DNA of 64,000 nt from Semisulcospira habei (taxonomy: Eukaryota > Mollusca > Gastropoda > Semisulcospiridae). The notes under the pieces were generated by a model, which ran no database searches, had not been told where the DNA came from, and saw nothing but the letters and a program-made list of their open reading frames with translations. The translations under genes and the position numbers were made by a program. The stretch lies in assembly GCA_036245525.1 (NCBI GenBank), contig BTPG01000004.1, positions 162,127,924-162,191,923 of the forward strand. The letters are read 5' to 3'. Every line of letters begins with the position of its first letter. Position 1 is the stretch's first letter. Positions 21,230 to 32,430 of this stretch are shown here, in pieces.

Positions 21230-21298
21230 TTGGAGATCACGTGAATCTCGAGCCGCCACCCAAAGTGGAAATACCCCGCCTGCTGCGCCAAGCCACAC
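21230..21298 (+). CDS. Candidate host-gene exon 1 (unidentified proline-rich protein)
   Basis: After TGTAACAG (acceptor) the frame GDHVNLEPPPKVEIPRLL continues to an excellent donor, C|GTAAGT. The exon enters needing one base from upstream and leaves after one base, which suits the exon at 36762 (two bases completing a codon). Codons are GC-rich, unlike the surrounding AT-rich DNA. Reading through the donor stays open (SAPSSQDIYSDTMSPP) into a 27-C run at 21344-21370, so a longer exon or retained-intron form is possible. I do not recognise the protein. Confidence 0.5.
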
Positions 21299-21481
21299 GT
21301 AAGTCAGCCCCCTCCTCACAGGACATCTACTCCGATACCATGTCCCCCCCCCCCCCCCCCCCCCCCCCCCTCCCCCCACACACACACACACCATACGTAC
21401 CTTGAACTCGCTCCATAGAATAATCTATATGCTGTTTGGTTAGTTCACATTAAATGAAAAGTTTATACATGGATTGTTTTT

Positions 21482-21859
21482 CCCCCACCCGGGTCTGCCC
21501 TGGGGGACTTGGGTGGGGTAACTACTTTTTAGTTCCCAGGGTCACCCTGGTCAGCCCCACAGGGTGGGTTTTCCTCTCTTTTCTGGGGCATGTGTTTCTG
21601 TCTACCCGAGGTCCATTCACCTGTATTTGCCTTTTAAAAACTCTCCCTACTGTCTGCACTGCCTGTAGCTCTTGATATTGGATGTGCGTTGCTAAATGGT
21701 CTTAGCTTTATTTAGGCCCCATGTGTTAGGTTTATTTAACGTATTTGACCGGCTGGCAACATACATTCAATGTTCTGTTTAGGGTTTTTTTCGCAAGCAG
21801 TGCAGGCACGACGTCCTGAGAAAGCCTTGTTGCTGTCGGGACGTTAAGCAATGTACAAT
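21482..21859 (+). mobile_element. R1 retroposon, sense copy with 14-bp target duplication
   Basis: This complete 378-bp R1 is flanked by CATGGATTGTTTTT at 21468-21481 and 21860-21873. It defines the element ends: CCCCACCCGGG at the 5' side and GTTAAGCAATGTACAAT at the 3' side. It also provides the empty-site reference (TTTATTTAACGTATTTG near 21735) for the MITE found in the R1 at 59954-60470. Confidence 0.88.
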
Positions 21860-21884
21860 CATGGATTGTTTTTCTAACTACTGA

Positions 21885-22343
21885 AAACTTTACTTTGAAA
21901 CGTGTTTATATAAAGAACATTGCTTAAAGCATGCAGATTTTAAGGACCCACAGCCATCTGTATGTTTAGAAATAAATGAATACAAACACAGACAGTTTGA
22001 AATGTTCAGAAAACATGAAAATGTACAGCTGAAAGAAATATTTACAATGCAGCCACTAATAGTGAGTGAAAACTAACATTCCATGAAAAAGGATAATGCT
22101 TACATTTGTGCGTTCGCACACCAGAAAAACAGTAAACCCAATGAGTGGCGCAACGAATGTGCAGTGTCTGCACATGAATGTTTTGATAACGGCGTTATAT
22201 TGCCGTTTGCTACCGTTAATGAAACACTACCCCCAACGTTGAGAAACAATCCAGAGATACTTAATGACACGTTTGCTGTCGTCGAATCCAAACAATGGTA
22301 CCTACTTACGGCAACTGCCGCTGTATTTCACAAACTCACCTAA
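21885..22343 (+). pseudogene. Unidentified reading frame with one internal stop
   Basis: One frame reads for about 150 codons, broken by a single TAA near 22073. Upstream it has KHADFKDPQPSVCLEINEY and KHRQFEMFRKHENVQ. Downstream (22083-22343) it has CAFAHQKNSKPNEWRNECAV and ILPFATVNETLPPTLRNN. The composition looks protein-like rather than random. I recognise no family and see no splice sites that clearly remove the stop. It may be a fragment of a large mobile element such as the Polinton whose polymerase lies 2.5 kb away, but nothing shows this. Confidence 0.35.
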
Positions 22344-23626
22344 AAGTGTTACATTTGCAATCATAAACGACCGCTCTAACGTTTTTGGTTAGCTGTTAAC
22401 GTGCTGGTTAGGATTGAGTTTGAAAGTATTCCATCGTTATAGATCATTTTGACTTATAATAATAATAATAATAATTATGGTATTTATAATGAGCTTATCT
22501 TATAATAATTATAACTCTAAGCGCGCACTCACAACTCGCGCACGCAATCGCACGCTTTAGACAACGACTCACGAACCACAAATAGTAAAAAACATCATGA
22601 AAGTCTGCTTAGGGTGGTTAGAAATCTAACTTATGGATTTAATATGCAGTTCTTCAAGTCTTACGTGGGCCATTTTTGGAAGTATAGTAATTCATTTGTT
22701 TCTAGCGGTTAAGACAATGTCAGATTCAATCAAAAAAAAATTGAAAGTGAGTCTACAAAAAGTGTCTTCTTTATTTGATAAACTGCTTATTTGTATTTAC
22801 TAGATATGTACTAGACAAAGAAAATACCTATGAAATGACTACACGTCTCTGAAAATCTAACACAAAAATGTTTACTGGAAACAACATTTCACAGTGAGAC
22901 GTCAGACAACACTTTAAAACAAGAAATTTCATTTTTACAGAACATTAAATTATATTTTTCATTCTGTATGGCAGAAATGTTGCTGGCGAAAATCAATCAT
23001 ACGGAGATGCACAGCAAGTATGGAGGAGACACATCAACAAGTTGCGTTCATGGACTTATATTACCTTTGGGTCAAACGTATTTAAACTACCTCTTAAATT
23101 TTAGAGAACCGACCACCGATGCGGGATGATGGTTTTCTCCCGTCAGATCTGTTTTGAATGCTGCCAGCTTTGTCACAACGGTAGTTCACTGTGAACGTTT
23201 TAAAGTGTATACTAATATTTCAGTCTAACTTTGATGTAAAGATCAAAGAGGTCAAATGGTGTTCCACAGCTTATGTACCTGTGTGCCAGTGTGAAATTTA
23301 TTTCTGTAAACGTGTCGTTATACCCTAGGTTTCATGCTAGTCCATGGCATTATGAAACACCTAGACATCGTTGCGTAACGCGGTTTCTCACTTGTAAACA
23401 GTGAAAGAAATAGTACGTATACATTATGCAGGACCTGCCTCCACCCACGTACCCCCTCTCCCCCCCCCCCCAACCTCCCTCCCCCAACCCCCTCCACTCT
23501 GCCCTAAAACTAGCTGTTCGTCATAAAACATATCTCATTGATTGATGACTTCACTGACTAATTTTTTTTAATCATCTCAGTGTAACCTTTCCCCGTTTTC
23601 TTTCTCATTTTAATCCTGGCAAATAC
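22344..23626. other. No gene recognised apart from a LINE tail
   Basis: Apart from the LINE 3' end at 22455-22620 and a C-rich tract near 23460, I see no repeats or coding islands here. Confidence 0.4.
22455..22620 (-). repeat. Short 3'-end copy of the CR1/L2-like LINE
   Basis: The sequence repeats 18567-18735: an (ATT)n tail, GGTATTTATAATG.GCTTATC, TAACTCTAAGCGCGCACTCA and CGCACGCTTTAGACAA.GACT. It is a severely 5'-truncated, antisense copy with no coding content. Confidence 0.75.
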
Positions 23627-25257
23627 CTTCTTCTTCTCGAACGCCGTCACATTTGGAGTTTGGCTCTCAAAATGAAATCTGTGGTCTTCTGTAGCACCTC
23701 CACAGGCCCGTACAGTTTCTCTTGTAGAGTGGCGGGCTTCTTCCATATCTCCTCCCTCAGCAGCTGGTGGTTCCCACAGTCCTGGAGGATGTGCTCTGTG
23801 GTCTGCTCTGGTTCTCCACAAGGGCACAGGGGAGATGGCACGAGGTGAAAGCGTCTGTGCAAGTGAACATTGAGTCGGTTGTGCCCGGTCCTCAGACAGA
23901 AGATGGTCACCTGCTCTTGTCTGGACAGCTGATGGTAACTGTCTAGGGGCCGTTGTGGTGGTCTGTACACAGACTTAATGATGGTCTTCATCTCTGTGAA
24001 GCTGATTCCATTTTCGTCTTGTTCTTTCTCTGCACCCACTTTTGCCATTCTGTCAGCTTCTTCATTGCCGTAGATGCCACAGTGTGAAGGGATCCACTGC
24101 AGCACCAGTCTGGTGCACTTGATGTTTTGCAGTGCCTCTTGTAGACGTGGCAGTTTGCTTGCTGTTGCTGCCTCAAGGACAGACATGGCATCAGTCAGGA
24201 AGACAATCTGGGTATCAGGGTCTGCAGTGCCACTAAGGGTGTTTGCAGCACGGACCAGGGCTTCCACCTCAGCTCTGTAATTTGTGCAGTGAAGGCCTGT
24301 TGATACTGCCTCTGCCTGCCATTGTCCGTTTGGGTACTGAATGTACACCCCAGCCCCTCCATTCTGAACTGCATCTGTGGCTGATCCATGCTCCCTGGGG
24401 ATACTTTTCTTCGAGCATGGCCAGTGCCAGGGCTTTCTTGCTCACAGTGCTGTGCTCATCTTTGGTGGTGATGTAGGATACCGTGGAAGAGATGGTGATG
24501 TTTTCTGGCTTACTTTCCCAGCGTGGAAGGTCACTAGCAGGATTCAGAGCCTCTACCTGCGCAGGGAGCTTTACCTGGTGTTTTCTCTGCAGAGCTCTCG
24601 TCTCCTTCACAAAGCTTGATCTTTTCAGTCTCCCTGAGGTTGGCTGTTTCATCCTGGCATTCATAGGATGGTCTTTGCAAGACTTAATCTTTGTGGACTG
24701 TATCAAGGCTTTGCAATCTCTTCTCATGCGCAGGGGTGGGATGCCTGTTGTCTCTTCCATCTTTTCAATTGGTGTGGATCTCATTGCGCCGGTGATGATA
24801 CGCAGTGCCTGGTTCTGAACTCTGTCAATGGTCTGCTGGTGTGACTGGGCTGCCGTCAACCATGCACTGGATCCGTACTCAAGGTGTGGTCTCACTGTGC
24901 CTTGATATACATTTTTGAGGATCTTCTCATTGGCTCCCCATTGTGTTCCAACCAGCTTCCTCATGATGTTCAGCTTTCTTCTAGCTTTCGCTTCTGCGTT
25001 CCAAATATGCGGCTTCCGCGTCAGCCTCTTGTCAAGGGTGACGCCCAGATATGTCTGTTGGTCATCATACCGCAGTGGGGTGTTGCCCAGTGTTAGGTTG
25101 CTAGCCTTTGCTTTGTTGGAGAGAGAGAAGAGTGTGGCTGATGATTTTTCTGTGTTGATGGTCACACAATCCTGGCATATACTTGTGTCAGTGCTAGTGC
25201 CAGCTGCTAAGAATGCTTGCACATGTCAATATGCAGACAAACTGCAAATTATGCAGC
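23627..25257 (-). pseudogene. I-type LINE fragment, copy 1: RT C-terminus, RNase H and cysteine tail
   Basis: 24269-25222 encodes the end of an RT: CVTINTEKSSATLFS, TYLGVTLDKRLT, GTVRPHLEYGSSAWL. A frameshift near 24385 leads to RNase H in 23647-24348: DGSATDAVQNGGAGV, NYRAEVEALVRAA, FLTDAMSVLEA, WIPSHCGIYGNEEADRMA, followed by CPCGEPEQTTEHILQDC. RNase H downstream of RT marks the I-type LINE group. The 3' end is a (GAA)n tail at 23627-23640. Two more copies lie at 43660-44897 and 55811-56055. The 5' end is truncated within RT, and the frameshift makes it inactive. Confidence 0.88.
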
Positions 25258-25949
25258 GGCAAAATACGGTTCCTCTTTTGTGCAGCTAGTCTATTGCTAG
25301 TGAGGTGGGGTTAATTTTAATCAAGACATTGCATTAACTTCAAAGCAAGTTCACACTGTGCTGTATACTCTTTCAATGCGTAGTGTACTGTACCATCAGT
25401 CTGTACCATCAGCGATCACTGAGATTGCTAGGCAGTGACCACACATCACAACATAGCTTACCAGTGTAACTGATTGAATTAAATGTTACAGTAATATGTA
25501 ATTAATCAAGTTCCAAAACTTTGTTCAGCCATGTTAGTCACAACCATGTGGTGTGGTACTCTTTCTCTCTTTTACAGCATGCAACATGTTGAGCTTTATG
25601 TATCTGCATGAGTCCTTTACAATCACAAAACTCAGTAGGCAGTTTATTGGGTGTTTAACACTGAAGGCATTAGATGATGTAAAAAAATGGGTCTGTGCCA
25701 ACAGGGAGGAGGAAAGGGGGGGGGGGGGGGCAATGAAATGAAACGGGGTGCGAGAGTATCTCTTAATACCAATATTTTGGGAAACCAAATTCAGAAAATT
25801 GTGTTGGCAAACACGCACAAAAATTGAATTGTATTTTTAGTTGGAGATCAAAATATTCTTGGAGAAGGAAATCTAAAGATTTTAGATTTTGATTGCTGCG
25901 GTTGATTTTTATGAGACTGGACTGCCACTTGCCTTCCCTGCCCAAACCC

Positions 25950-25986
<37 letters not shown>

Positions 25987-26019
25987 CTCACCTCACCACC
26001 GCAACCACTGACGTGCATT
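25258..26019. other. No gene recognised; contains a 35-base poly-C run
   Basis: Poly-C occupies 25951-25985 and a shorter poly-G lies near 25720. Such long homopolymers are likely inexact in the assembly. No coding islands. Confidence 0.5.
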
Positions 26020-26660
26020 GTATGGGCGGTATGATGGTCTGCAACATTTTGGGTGGGAATGTTCTCTGAAATGTCCCGCTGTGAAAATCAAATATCAGCG
26101 ACACAATCACAACTTTGAATATTTCCCACGGAACATTAAATAGAACAAAATACTCACATTGTTTTGAGCGGATATGCTTGCTGTCACATACGACTGCTCA
26201 TTGCGCCATCGGGGCCAAATGCAGTGAATGTAAACAGACAGGAGCACTAATTATTTGAATGCTTTAGCACATATTATTTTCCGCAATGTACAAATTATTT
26301 TCAGTCATTTATTGTCAGTTATCTCCAATAAAACGTTCGCAGTATTATCATATATAAACTGTGACTCCAGGCGGTCGATTTATTGAAGCAACGTTTCTAA
26401 TATGGATAGCGTAGACAGCTGGTCCCCCCAAATTAAACTGCAAATGGCGGAGAATCGTCTGACGTTAACGTCGGTATAAACTTAGCTACAGAAAAATCTC
26501 TCCATTCTCCGGCGGCACAATTTTGACATAGGTGTAATGTATTCAACCCATACTTCATTTTCATATACCCAAACCTTTGTTACTCAGAACAAAATCACTA
26601 TCTCGTAACGGCTGATCGTCTATGAAGGGCAGCCGCTAGACTACATGTAGACTCGCAAAA
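26020..26660. repeat. Dispersed repeat R3, copy 2 (most complete)
   Basis: This is collinear with 960-1485 plus 2281-2340, so it shows the R3 arrangement without the R1 insertions. A partial third copy is at 39515-39710. Non-coding. Confidence 0.65.
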
Positions 26661-27235
26661 CTAGTCAAATTTGTACTGCTTAGTACATGGTGCAATTAAG
26701 TGGACGGGACACGACCAGGCCAAGAGCTGTCTCTATACGCAGAACCACCGCGAACAGCGGCGGATCCAGGGGGGCCAAGGGTCCTGCCCAACCCCCCAAT
26801 CCCCAACCCCTGTCAGTCCTGGCATTTTTTAAAAAAATTTTTTTAATGTATTTATTTTTTTTAAGTGATGGTTGGTCAGTTGTTTTTTGTTTTTTTTTAA
26901 TAAATATTTGTTTATACTGCTGGTTGGTTGGTTTTGATTTCTTTTCATCACGGTACGCAGTCTTCTTAAAGTTATTTTCCCCAGGAGCAAGCATCTCAAC
27001 ACAGTCAGAAAACTGTCTGCAACAGATACTGCTGACAGTATGTGTATGGACTCGCAAAACTAGTCAAATTTGTACTGCTTAGTACATGGTGCAATTAAGT
27101 GGACGGGACACGACCAGGCCAAGAGCTGTCTCTATACGCAGAACCACCGCGAACAGCGGCGGATCGAGGGGGGCCAAGGGTCCTGCCCAACCCCCCAATC
27201 CCCAACCCCTGTCAGTCCTGGCATTTTTAAATTTT
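26648..27235. repeat. Pair of ~190-bp direct repeats 400 bp apart
   Basis: The block from ACTCGCAAAACTAGTCAAAT to CCCTGTCAGTCCTGGCATTT occurs at about 26649-26826 and 27049-27226, nearly identical. It encloses GCGGCGGATCCAGGGGGGCC, a GC-rich motif in AT-rich surroundings. The spacer is non-coding. It looks like a recent segmental tandem duplication. Confidence 0.75.
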
Positions 27236-27269
27236 TTTTTAAAATGTATTTATTTTTTTAAAGTGATGC

Positions 27270-28200
27270 AAAGAAGTACCCAACGGAGAAAGAAACACGC
27301 TTAGAAAAAACGGTACAACATAATTTATTAATATTTCGGGTAAATACCCTTTGTCAAAATAGACAAACAAACAGAGACATTAGCCGCTACTTATCTTCAT
27401 ATGCAGAAGGAATGTGGCAACTGAAGGTCACCTTTGTGTACTATCTTAGAGCTTTAAGGTGTAATTACAATGCCAAATGTCGAAATTTATCGTTTGGAGG
27501 GTGTATTGTTTTTGTACCCGAGTCGCGGATTTATCGTCTGCATCGGCCTTGTTTTGAATTAATATGCATATTTATGAGCCTACGTCACAAGGCAGAGCCC
27601 GGCCGCCTATCGGCAGTGTATTGCAATACTGCAGGTCACGTGGCCATCGAGGTCAATGCACACGTGTACTGATTTTTCCGGCATCCCTTTGACGTAATAA
27701 TATTTTCACGAGAAAGTAGAATAAACCTTCCATACTCGCTATGCTGTCAAAATCACAATGCGTGTTCCGCTCGAGCTAGTATTTACTAGTAACGATCGTG
27801 CTGCGTAGTCGTGCACGGACCGAGGGCATGGCTTATTTGACTCGCAAAGCCGGCGAGCCTGCGTCCATGGTGCCTAGTTTGACCTTTGATCCTTTACCCC
27901 TCAGAAACACGCAACGCGTTCCATCATTGAAACAGAACATTGGTATTTATACCCACTTTTTGCACTGCAGACAATTTCACATCTCACACATCGAAGTCTA
28001 CCTAACTGAAAGCATCATTGGAAACGACAAATGCACCATCGCAGCAGAAACACTACCTCTCTGAATCGAGTGAATGCGAGCCCGCGGCACACGGACAAAA
28101 ACATGTTACGACCAGCGATGCCGTAAAACTTTTACACACACCTTAGTTTTCAAATCAGTCTTTGCAGCATATTAATGTGATAACTAGCTCGCAACTATAT
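27270..28200. other. No gene recognised
   Basis: There are short reading frames (27412-27672, 27798-28064) but no splice-bounded or family-like coding content. The 27530-27700 part is GC-richer than its surroundings without a supported exon. Confidence 0.35.
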
Positions 28201-28223
28201 TAGACTGGTGCCATTTCCCAGAA

Positions 28224-31200
28224 GGGGTGTAGAGTGTTCATGGAGAAGTAGTACCTTTGACTTTTCAGCCAGCAGCGCCTCTTGGGGCAGGCGGGAGCAC
28301 TGGTCTTCACATGGCACTCAACTCTCACAGCTGGCTCCAGGTCCTTTACCTAGCCATACCCCGGTAACCGCTTCTGCTGGCGGGCGAAACGTTGTGAGGG
28401 GCTGACGCGTCTCTCAGTCAGTTGAAATACTTGGAGAGGAGACGGGCGCCGCCAAGTTCGCCTAAGCCCATTGAAAGGACTGATGGACAAGCAACAGAAT
28501 AAGAATAACATGCCGGATCGGTCGGGGCCCGGATCACCAACGACCGCGCACCCCATTGGAGGTCTCCAGGGTGGGGGCGACAAGTGTGTTACTGGAACCA
28601 AACCCACCATCAAGCTGCCCACGCAAGGAATAACTATCGGAACTTGGAACGTTCGCACACTCTACCAGTGCGGCAAAGTGAAGGAACTCACCCACGAGTT
28701 GAAGCGCTATCGCTGGGACATTGTAGGACTTGCAGAAGTTCGATGGACAGGCTTCGGAGAAACAACAACAGATGAAGGCCATAAAATCTGGTTCAGCGGA
28801 AAAGAAACCAAGCACGAACATGGCGTAGCTTTTATCGTAAGGAAAGAGGTGGCTGGAACTGTCATCAGCTGCACCCCCGTGTCAAGCAGACTAATCTCCA
28901 TCCGCATCTCCGCCCGACCGCACAACATTACTATCATACAAGTATACGCTCCAACAGCAGATCATGATGATGAAGAATTAGAAGAATTTAAGAACAACTG
29001 GACAACATCATCAAGAAAACACCTAAGAAAGACATTCTGACTGTCCTCGGTGACTGGAATGCAAAGATCGGCCCTGACGCCTACCAACAATGGGCAGGAA
29101 CAGCTGGCAAGTTTGGCCTTGGAGAAACAAACGACAGAGGCCTGCGACTTTTAGAGTTCGCAGAGAGTCACCGTCTCACCGTTGCTAATACCCTCCATCC
29201 ACACAAGAAGTCAAGAACAGTGACATGGCAATCGCCAGGAGGCCTGGTCCATAACCAGATTGACTTCATCTTGCTGCCTCGACGATTCAAATCCAGCGTT
29301 AACAAAGCACAAACGAGGTCCTTTCCTGGCGCTGATATTGGCAGCGACCACAACCTCGTCCTTACTAGCCTCAAGTTGAAGCTGGCATTGAAACGAGATA
29401 GCAAGAACCCTCGCATCAGATTCGACCTCCAGAAGCTAAAAGACCCGGAAGTAGAAGAGCTCTTCCAAGCCCAGGTGGGAGGCAGATTTGCAGCCTTGGC
29501 TACTTTGGACTGCGACGTAGACACCCTTGCTGGAAATATAAAAGAGGTGTTACTTTCTACAGCAGAAGAAGTGCTGGGGAAGCAGAAGAAGCGCAAACAG
29601 CCCTGGGTCACCGATGACATCCTCGATCTCTGTGATGAGAGGAGAGCCTGGAAGAAAAAGAGAGGCCAAGACCTCACATCAGCAAACAAGTACAGACTTG
29701 TCAACAAGAAGATCAGGAAGAGGATGAAAGAAGCCAAAGAAGATTGGATTGAAGACCAGTGTTGTAGCGTGGAAGAGGGCATGGCAAACGACAACAGCAA
29801 GAAGGCTTATGAAACGCTAAGGACCCTCACCAAGACTCAACAGCGAACAGCCACAGTCATCGAAGACAGCAGCGGCCAACTCCTTACGGAAAACACTGCT
29901 GTACTAAACAGATGGACTGAGTACTGCCGAGACTTTTATAACTACAAGGCTGAGCCAGACACCAGCATCCTCCAAAACAACCAGGCTGGGGCCAGGAAGG
30001 CTGAAGACCTGCCAGTGTTAGCTGAAGAGGTGGAAGCAGCCGTACGCGGCCTGAAGGGAGGAAAGTCTCCAGGTGTAGACAACGTACCTGCTGAACTGTT
30101 GAAACATGGAGGAGAAGTAACAACGAAGGTCCTCACTACACTCTGTCAAAAGATCTGGGAGCAAAAGAAATGGCCAGTAGAATGGACACAGTCTCTAGTG
30201 ATCCCGCTCCCCAAGAAAGGAAACCTGAAACAGTGCCAGAAGTACAGAACTATCAGTCTGATAAGTCACCCTAGCAAAGTAATGCTTAGAATCATTCTCA
30301 ACCGCCTCAAAACTTTCGCCGAGGAACTGCTGACAGAAGAACAGGCTGGCTTCAGAGTTGGAAGAAGCACTGTAGAGCAGATTTTCAACTGCCGCGTCCT
30401 GATCGAGAAACATCTGCAGCATCAGCGCGAACTCTACCACAACTTCATTGATTTCAGGAAAGCATTTGATCGCGTCTGGCACGACGGACTCTGGCAAGTC
30501 ATGAGATCGTTCAACATAGAGGAGGGACTGATCCAAATGATAGAAGCGCTTTACAAGAACGCCTGCAGCGCGGTTCTACTTAACAATCAGTCAGGCGAGT
30601 TCTTCAGGACGACGATCGGTGTCCGTCAAGGATGCCTGCTCTCTCCTGTCCTTTTCAACATATTCCTGGAGAAGATCATGCAGGAAACCCTCCACGACCA
30701 CCATACTTCAATCTCTATTGGTGGCAGATCCCTGTGCAATCTTCGATTCGCAGACGACATTGACCTCATGGCAGGCAGCAATAGTGAGCTCCAAAACCTG
30801 ACAGACAAACTTTCAAGTAGCGCAGGGTCTTATGGCATGGAGATCAGTACGGATAAAAGCAAAGTGATGATCAACACCACAAGCGACAGCAGCAGCAACA
30901 TTCACATGAACGGCCAGAAGCTAGAAGAGGTCAATAGCTTCAAGTACTTGGGAGCCACCCTGTCCAAAGACGGTAGTTGCATAGCAGAGATCCGTATCAG
31001 GATAGGTACAGCAACATCCGCAATGGCCAGGCTGGACAGGATATGGCGAAGTAACTCCATCAGCTTCACCATCAAGTACAGGCTTTACAAGTCCCTCGTA
31101 GTGTCTATTCTACTCTACGGCTGTGAGACTTGGACACTGCTTGCAGATTCAGAAAAGAAAATCCAGGCCTTTGAGAACAAGTGCCTGAGGAAGTTGCTCC

Positions 31201-31559
31201 GCATCTCGTACCGCGAGCACAAGACCAACGAATATGTACGGAGCATCGTCACTTCCCTGGTGGGCCCACATGAACCCCTTCTGGCAACCGTGAAACGGCG
31301 CAAGCTTGCTTGGTTTGGCCACGTGACCCGACACAACACCTTGTCCAAGACTATCCTCCAAGGCACTCTCGAAGGAAGTCGTCGGCGAGGTCGTCAGAGA
31401 AAGAGTTGGGTCGCAAACATAAAAGAATGGACCGAACTCGAGATGCCAGACTTGCTTGCCACCGCCCAAAATAGAACTCAGTGGAGAGCACTGTCTGTTG
31501 CTGCTGCCTTTCAGTCCCCCCAACGCCCAGTTCGGGCAAGGGACTGATGATGATGATGA
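28224..31559 (+). mobile_element. Near-full-length LINE (RTE/BovB-like) with 11-bp target duplication
   Basis: The element is 3336 bp long, bounded by ATTTCCCAGAA at 28213-28223 and 31560-31570. It starts GGGGTGTAGAG and ends in a (TGA)n microsatellite tail directly after the ORF stop, as in RTE-type LINEs with very short 3' UTRs. It inserted in the left inverted repeat of the host element at 28201-36200. Confidence 0.9.
28483..31547 (+). pseudogene. LINE ORF: AP-type endonuclease plus reverse transcriptase, one frameshift
   Basis: The endonuclease part (to 29040 in the first frame) shows GTWNVRTL, AEVRWTGFGE, HGVAFIVRKEV and IIQVYAPT. After a one-base loss near 28990 the second frame gives LTVLGDWNAKIG, QIDFILLPRR and SDHNLVL, completing the APE domain, then the RT: IDFRKAFDRVWHDGLW, GVRQGCLLSPVLFNIFL and FADDIDLMAGS (FADD at 30747-30758), and a C-terminal GCETWTLLADSEKK...FENKCLRKLLRI. 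Only this single lesion separates it from an intact ORF; no other stops are present. The endonuclease would nick the target DNA and the RT would copy its RNA at the nick. A sequencing error at 28990 is an alternative. Confidence 0.92.
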
Positions 31560-31844
31560 TTTCCCAGAAAAGGGCTTAATTAAAAAGTGTGAGGCATTTC
31601 TCTTTAGCAACGTTCCAATGACTGTTCCTGAAGGATTTGGGTATGCAGAATCCAATTTTGGAATGTGCCGGACGAATTTTTGTGTTGTTTGTGAGTTATA
31701 ATGAAATATTCAAAATGGCGGCTGTGCGAACGGTAATTCTTTATTACAATGATAATGATCCAAGAACCACCCATTAATTCAACAATTTTTATTATATTTA
31801 TTTATATCCAAACAAAAACGGAACACATTTCCCGGCCTTGAAAT

Positions 31845-31991
31845 AATAATGCATAGCATTTATAGGGCGCATTTCTCATATTTATAATATAACTCAATGC
31901 GCAGAATGTAGCCGCGAACTGAACCCAACAAGCACGCTCACGTGAATCACACGCATTCACTCACACACTGTACGTAAACACAGAACATTCA
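31845..31991 (+). repeat. Short retroposon R7, copy 1
   Basis: About 147 bp running AATGCATAGCATTTATA... to ...GTAAACACAGAACA is nearly identical to 43262-43404. The second copy has a 7-bp target duplication; I see none here. Non-coding, with an ATAAT-rich left end. Confidence 0.8.
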
Positions 31992-32430
31992 CGTGGTGCT
32001 AAGGGCAAGCTCAAGCGAGCTACTGACGGTATTTGGAAATCGTTTTGTATTTGAAATGTTATTAAGTTGGCTGAAACTGATACCAAAGTTATCTATGATA
32101 TGTCTGATAGCTATGGGTCCATACTTTGATTGAAAGCTTTTGACTGAAAGCTCAAACACAATTGTAAATATTGATATGCACATTAAAAAAGAGACGTTCA
32201 TTACAGTTTGTCTTGAACAGTTACTTTACCTAAACATGAAAAATCCTCCCAAGCACAAATTTTCATCATCAGCAATAGATTTATCAGTCTTTGTCTACAA
32301 AGGGAAATATTAGGAAGTGGAGGGGTGCCTGCGTTGGGTGTGTGTGGGGTTGCGGAAGTAATATTACACTGCCGTACTTAGTGTTGTTCACAAAGTCCGA
32401 CACGGCAGTGCAAGTTTTGTTTCCGTGAAA

